Below, piece after piece: positions 60,305-64,000 of a stretch of 64,000 nt of DNA. How positions within the stretch are numbered: position 1 is the first letter of the stretch; the number at the start of each line of letters is the position of its first letter. The position numbers and the translations under genes are program-made. The notes below the pieces were generated by a model. The model did not search any database. It was not told the origin of the DNA and saw only the letters and a program-made list of their open reading frames with translations. Source of the DNA: Symbiodinium sp. CCMP2592 (lineage: Eukaryota > Sar > Dinophyceae > Suessiales > Symbiodiniaceae); contig CAJNDT010000580.1 in assembly GCA_905221615.1 (NCBI GenBank), positions 753,511 through 817,510 on the forward strand. The letters are read 5' to 3'.

Positions 60305-62909
60305 TCATTTCTACTGTGCTGTCGAAACTCACCTTAGGGAGTTCTTGCATGTAGAAGATCGTCTTTCCTACCCATGTGCTGCCGGGTCCTTTGGTTGGGG
60401 TCTTCCTCCAGTTGTAGATCTTGTTTCCAACAAAAGGGGAGACCGGCAAAACGTGCTCGAGCTTAGCTTGGCTCCTAAGCTTCTTGGGGTTCACAGGACA
60501 TGAATTGTCAGGAACATACCAATCCGTTCGGTACTTCTTGTGATGGCGGATGATTTTGTTGCCGGTGAAGTCTACCTCCCAGTAGTCCTCGTCATGTGAC
60601 GCTGCCATAGCGAGCTTTGGCGAGATCTCAAGATCCGCTGTATTCTCGCACGCGATGGCGCATGCGGCCGTCTTTGGAGCCTTGTCACTTGACTTAGCCC
60701 TGGGGCTTCTCCCTCTGCGCGGAGCAGGGGAGTTGGCCCTGGGTGACCCTGGCTTTGGAGCTGCCGGGGCGGCTTCGGACTTGGGTGCGGGAGCTGACGG
60801 CTTCTCTATGTCCTTATGTTGGAACCGACATTTATCACCCTTGTTGCAGTTGCCTTCTTTCCAGAACTTGCATGTCACGTTGATTTTTTTCTTTTGTTTG
60901 TCGCCTTTGGGGGACAATGATCTCTTTTTGTGAAGGAAAGGACAGTTATTGCCTCGCTTGCAAGTTCCTTTGAGGAAATCGTAGCATACTCCCTTTGGGC
61001 TAGGTGTCCTAGGCTTGCTGGGAGACTGGGATCTACCTTTGCTGGGTGATCTTGGCCTTGGGCTCTGCGATCTGCCACGGCCTCCTCTTGAAGAGGGGCT
61101 GGAAGTTCGGCCAGGAGACTTTGAGGCAGGGGCACCGTACTTATCTCCGTGAGATCTTGCAATGCGGTCACGGTTCTTGCGTTTGCGCTCTCGGGTCAAA
61201 AGATCCTTAAGTGACTTCACAAGAAACCTGTACGTGTGCTGATCCGTGCCCTCTGATGCCCTGTCGTAAATCTCAAGATCGTACTTTAGCCTCTTGGACT
61301 GCCTGAGTTCACGAAGGAAAATGTCTCTTAGGGTCGTTTCGTCCGGTGTGTGGCTAAGTCCAGACATGACAGATTCCCAGTTGCTAATGAACACTGAAAG
61401 GTCGTCATTGATTAACCTTACTTTCAGCAGGTCCTCCACGGAGTACAGTGAGCCAACCTCCTCGTTCGTCTTGAAGTACTGATCGAAGAGGTAGAGCACC
61501 TGTCGTCCTCGTACCGCCCTGAATTTCGCCGCTTCTGTCTCCTTAAAAATGAGGATTTCTCGGGAGAGTTCTCCCCTAGCGACTTTGGTGAGTGCAGCAA
61601 GAAGTTTCGTGTCAAGGGTGAGGAATTTCTCAGGGTCTCGAAGGGATTCCTGCGATGCGTCTTTGTCGTAGGCCTTCATCACCCATTTAAACGCCTCATC
61701 AGGAGAATCTGATGCTGCCCTGACCGCTTCCCTAGCTGCCGTTTTCCATGAACGATACGACTCTGGACTTGGGAAATCCGGAAGGTTGATGGACTCTGCT
61801 TCTTTCGCTTTGGGTTTGTCAGCATCGACTTTGCTCTCACCCCTTAAGGTTTTTATGCTTTGAAGAATTGCCATTTGGGTCTCTAGGAGACCTGTGTTGA
61901 AAGCGTCCGTCCCTGGCGTGCCGGAATCGGCCGCTGGAGGGGCCGCTGTTCCTGGCGCTGCCTGGGAAGGTCCTGCCTTGGGGATTGAAGATGCTGTTGC
62001 AGACGGAATGGACTGAGCATTCAAACCTCCTGGATTCATTGACTCGAACAGACATCTAGCACCCTGGGGGATTATGTTCGGCATTGAGAACATGGGCGCT
62101 TGAGGAGCTTTGGGGACAACAGAGGGACCTGCAGGGGTGCTTGGAGCAGGCACTGGCTGACTCTTTGGAGTAGCTGGGTTGTACTGATCCAAGACCTTCT
62201 CTAGTGCAGTTTCCGCAGAATCCAACCTGTCCTGAAGCTCTTCGTTCTGTTCCCTACATACAGCAAGGGACGCCTCATACTCTTCTTTCTGCCTGTTCCT
62301 AAACAACTCAAAGTGTGCTTGGAACTGTTCAACCATGACTTCCTGGGAATTCTCGACGTGCCGTCTCGCCTGTTCTTCGAGGTTCTGTGCAAAGCGTGAT
62401 TCCGCCAGATGTTGATCCAATGCGTCTGTGATTCGGCTTTGTTGAAGTTCCGCTAGCTCTTGACGCAACCTTTGATCTTCGTCATAGGAATGCGCCTGAC
62501 TTAAAGTCATTTCCGACAACAGGAGCCTTTCGCGATTTGCCGCCTTGAACTCGCTTTGTGCCAAGGCTGCTTGCAATTCTGCCACCACTTCAAGGTGGTT
62601 TCGTTCTGCTCTGTGCTCCAAGTCAGCTGTGTGAATTGCGGATGCTTCTTGATAGGTCAGCATGTGTTGCCTGTGTCTAGCTTCTGCCTGAGCCTCTAGT
62701 TCTCCGACTTCCAGTCTGATCTGGTTAACGTGTACTTCGACACTATACTGTGGTGCGAAGACGTTGAATTGTTGGACTGAGGCTGGTGCCGGGAAAACTA
62801 AGCCGGGGGCGCCGCTCCCTGTATGGCCACCCGTGACCGGGGGCTGTAAAGGGTTCACGGTGCTTGTAACTGTATCCATACTTGCAGGAATAAGTTCCGG
62901 TTCGCTCAT
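60249..62909 (-). CDS. Gag-like protein of retroelement B
   Basis: 886 codons from ATG 62909, just inside the 5' LTR. Residues 55-260 form a long coiled-coil (LEVGELEAQAEARHRQHMLT...). A helical capsid-like domain follows at about 370-580. Then come an Arg/Ser/Pro-rich segment and two CCCH zinc fingers (C642-H660, C680-H698) instead of CCHC knuckles. Near the end, EDYWEVDFTGNKIIRHH...WYVP resembles EDFWEVDTELGAVVRHH...LYVP in pol (about 56650-56735). The in-frame stop is TGA at 60249-60251; the protease frame overlaps. Confidence 0.85.
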   Translation of the reverse strand: MSEPELIPASMDTVTSTVNPLQPPVTGGHTGSGAPGLVFPAPASVQQFNVFAPQYSVEVHVNQIRLEVGELEAQAEARHRQHMLTYQEASAIHTADLEHRAERNHLEVVAELQAALAQSEFKAANRERLLLSEMTLSQAHSYDEDQRLRQELAELQQSRITDALDQHLAESRFAQNLEEQARRHVENSQEVMVEQFQAHFELFRNRQKEEYEASLAVCREQNEELQDRLDSAETALEKVLDQYNPATPKSQPVPAPSTPAGPSVVPKAPQAPMFSMPNIIPQGARCLFESMNPGGLNAQSIPSATASSIPKAGPSQAAPGTAAPPAADSGTPGTDAFNTGLLETQMAILQSIKTLRGESKVDADKPKAKEAESINLPDFPSPESYRSWKTAAREAVRAASDSPDEAFKWVMKAYDKDASQESLRDPEKFLTLDTKLLAALTKVARGELSREILIFKETEAAKFRAVRGRQVLYLFDQYFKTNEEVGSLYSVEDLLKVRLINDDLSVFISNWESVMSGLSHTPDETTLRDIFLRELRQSKRLKYDLEIYDRASEGTDQHTYRFLVKSLKDLLTRERKRKNRDRIARSHGDKYGAPASKSPGRTSSPSSRGGRGRSQSPRPRSPSKGRSQSPSKPRTPSPKGVCYDFLKGTCKRGNNCPFLHKKRSLSPKGDKQKKKINVTCKFWKEGNCNKGDKCRFQHKDIEKPSAPAPKSEAAPAAPKPGSPRANSPAPRRGRSPRAKSSDKAPKTAACAIACENTADLEISPKLAMAASHDEDYWEVDFTGNKIIRHHKKYRTDWYVPDNSCPVNPKKLRSQAKLEHVLPVSPFVGNKIYNWRKTPTKGPGSTWVGKTIFYMQELPKVSFDSTVEMIAIEPEGKQRKCLPSQGL

Positions 62910-62963
62910 GCGCTGATTGATTGTATTGTAACCAACCAGTTGTGACCAGGCCGTAGGCTATAC

Positions 62964-62974
62964 GGCTGATAACC
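62964..62974 (-). promoter_or_regulatory. primer-binding site of retroelement B
   Basis: Minus strand GGTTATCAGCC directly after the 5' LTR. It is one mismatch from GGTTATGAGCC, the complement of a yeast-type initiator-Met anticodon arm, and resembles element A's site at the same position. Confidence 0.55.
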
Positions 62975-63137
62975 TATAGTTGTTGTAAACCACTGCACAC
63001 ACGCACTGATAATAACCCGTCCAAGTGTTAGCAAGTAGCGCACGATACCATTAGGTAGCTACACCTTTTTCCTGCTAGAGCACTTGTGCCACAATGCCGT
63101 ACACACAACATGATACTTCACACGTGCACAAATTACA
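62975..63137 (-). repeat. 5' LTR of retroelement B
   Basis: 163 bp, identical to the 3' copy, followed by the CTGAA duplication. Confidence 0.9.
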
Positions 63138-63232
63138 CTGAACCCTAAACTGACTCTGAACCCCAAGCCGTCTGACCCTCAAGACTGAAAACACCACACC
63201 CCGAGCCCCCCCACCCACGGTAAACCCCCACC

Positions 63233-63310
63233 TCCGCGGAGAGTTCAGCAAGGGCAGGGAGAGGCACGGCGTCCGCACCGGCCGTGGGAGCAGAGGCACC
63301 CGAGCCCATT
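63233..63310 (-). CDS. candidate first exon with N-myristoylation motif
   Basis: ATG at 63310, then MGSGASAPTAGADAVPLPAL and AELSAE, ending near GAG|GTGGGG. MGxGxS at a start suggests N-myristoylation. Retroelement B would then lie in the first intron, in the same orientation. The downstream gene is not identified. Confidence 0.45.
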
Positions 63311-64000
63311 TTTGCAAACTTCGGACTTCGAGAGCAACAACCCGAGCGGGAGTCTATTTAGAGCCTGAGAGCCAAACTGCGGTTTTCGCGTTATAAGGGC
63401 TTTTGTGGTTTAAGGGCGAGGGTTTGGAATGTTGAATTGCGGAACTTGGGTTGGAGTTTTCGGGCTCGTGAAGACTGGGATCTACTGCTTTCGGGTTGGG
63501 CTGGAGCTCGTGGGATCTTGCTGACAAAAAGCAATAGGGTAGAGGTTCAAAAGGAAGGCCAGGCAAGATGGAGCGAACCGGAACCACCGGTGAAGATCTC
63601 CTAACAAAATAGTAAAACTTATATGTGTATATACATATGTACTAAACATATGTACATGCATATATGCATATGCAAACACCGTGAATAGTGGCATGCTTTA
63701 GGTTAAGTACTGATATGAGTGCAGCAAATCCACATATTGCTTATAGCAGGATTGCCAGCATGGTCTGGCAGGGTATTTTAGGTTGTACACTCTGTTGCAA
63801 CAGCGCCCATCCCCATAAACCCTTAGCCCTAGACCTGGAACCGAAATATCTCTGTTCCGTCGAACCTCTGCAGAGGGTGCCGTCCCCTGCTCTTGGCTGA
63901 CCTCAAGGAGCTTGATTTACGGTGAGAAAGGTTTGGCAATCGGGTCCTTAGGGCATCAATTTCGTAAATTGGGGCGTAGGGCTTTGGTGTGTTTGGAATT
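63311..64000. other. mixed region with weak minus-strand frames
   Basis: An ATATGT-rich tract lies at 63615-63675. CCNRVYNLKYPARPCWQSCY (63700-63815) and SAKSRGRHPLQRFDGTE (63845-63905) are open on the minus strand, but unsupported. Confidence 0.3.

Larger units (their letters stand above)
49776..62849 (-). repeat. 18 dispersed copies of a 22-26-nt stem-loop repeat in retroelement B
   Basis: Plus-strand consensus GGCC(T/A)-stem-loop-(C/G)GGCTGGA. Copies start at 49776, 50535, 51101, 51482, 51946, 52484, 52646, 52863, 53263, 54007, 54556, 55222, 56737, 57279, 58007, 59586, 61079 and 62825. Flanks are conserved while the central stem differs but stays paired, e.g. CCACTAAGTGG, CCCTAAGGG, CCCGTAACGGG, CTCTTGAAGAG. 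Copies fall in different reading frames (PLSGG, AALQGRP, SSPSSRGG), so the nucleic acid, not the peptide, is what is shared. The copy at 57279 pairs poorly. Not seen in retroelement A. Confidence 0.8.
49549..63142 (-). mobile_element. retroelement B: 13.6-kb Ty1/copia-type LTR retrotransposon
   Basis: Two 163-bp LTRs (49554-49716 and 62975-63137) look identical base for base. They are flanked by CTGAA (49549-49553 and 63138-63142). Transcription is to the left. Contents in order: coiled-coil Gag with CCCH fingers; protease in a shifted frame; a long pol frame (integrase, RT, RNase H, then dioxygenase-, SGNH- and Tpt1-like domains); a zinc-ribbon extension behind one stop codon; one more ORF. 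Identical LTRs imply very recent insertion. At 13.6 kb it is unusually long for copia-type elements. Confidence 0.92.

Noticed and set aside
60735..60760. A possible nineteenth stem-loop copy (GGCCCTGGGTGACCCTGGCT)
   Set aside because: Resembles the repeat, but the flanks and pairing are too weak to count.

Overview
This window looks like nuclear DNA of a dinoflagellate, probably a symbiodiniacean or suessialean relative. Four things point there. Degenerate TTTAGGG/CCCTAAA telomere-like motifs occur on both strands throughout. Short G/C-ending reading-frame segments look like exons, almost all on the minus strand, and several end at GTAAGT, GTGAG or apparent GC/GA donors and begin after CAG. 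There are very long retroelement polyproteins with unusual accessory domains. There is an RCC1-repeat ORF. Species cannot be fixed from the sequence, and all calls were made by eye without database searches.

Layout. 0-15 kb: low-complexity and telomere-like DNA, a 432-bp (TG)n tract, a 144-bp-period minisatellite at about 7-8 kb, and many candidate minus-strand exons. 15.7-17.4 kb: a minus-strand RCC1-repeat ORF. 18-29 kb: further minus-strand exon candidates, a membrane-protein ORF at 19.7-20.3 kb and a CTA/GCTACT microsatellite at 22.2-22.5 kb. 29.77-40.33 kb: retroelement A, an intact Ty1/copia-type element on the plus strand with one 3,340-codon gag-pol frame. 40.3-49.2 kb: the best exon series, minus strand, encoding short, mostly helical segments. 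49.55-63.14 kb: retroelement B, a 13.6-kb copia-type element on the minus strand with two identical 163-bp LTRs. 63.2-63.3 kb: a possible minus-strand first exon beginning MGSGAS.

Both retroelements add enzyme-like domains to the usual gag-protease-integrase-RT-RNase H set. Element A has a PPC-containing domain that may be cytosine-methyltransferase-like, placed between protease and integrase. It also has a 2OG-Fe(II)-dioxygenase-like domain between integrase and RT, and a membrane segment with a long tail after RNase H. Element B carries, after RNase H, a dioxygenase-like domain, an SGNH-hydrolase-like domain and a Tpt1/KptA RNA 2'-phosphotransferase-like domain. Its pol frame is reached by an apparent -1 frameshift at a correctly phased GGGTTTT. 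Element B also holds 18 copies of a 22-26-nt stem-loop repeat whose stems differ but stay complementary. One copy sits at frameshift-stimulator spacing behind GGGTTTT.

The host genes appear split into 35-100-nt exons separated by telomere-like introns. Several introns contain 75-210-bp inverted-repeat elements that end close to an exon's 3' splice site, as expected of introner-like elements. Many single-exon calls are tentative because short open frames arise by chance; confidences reflect that.
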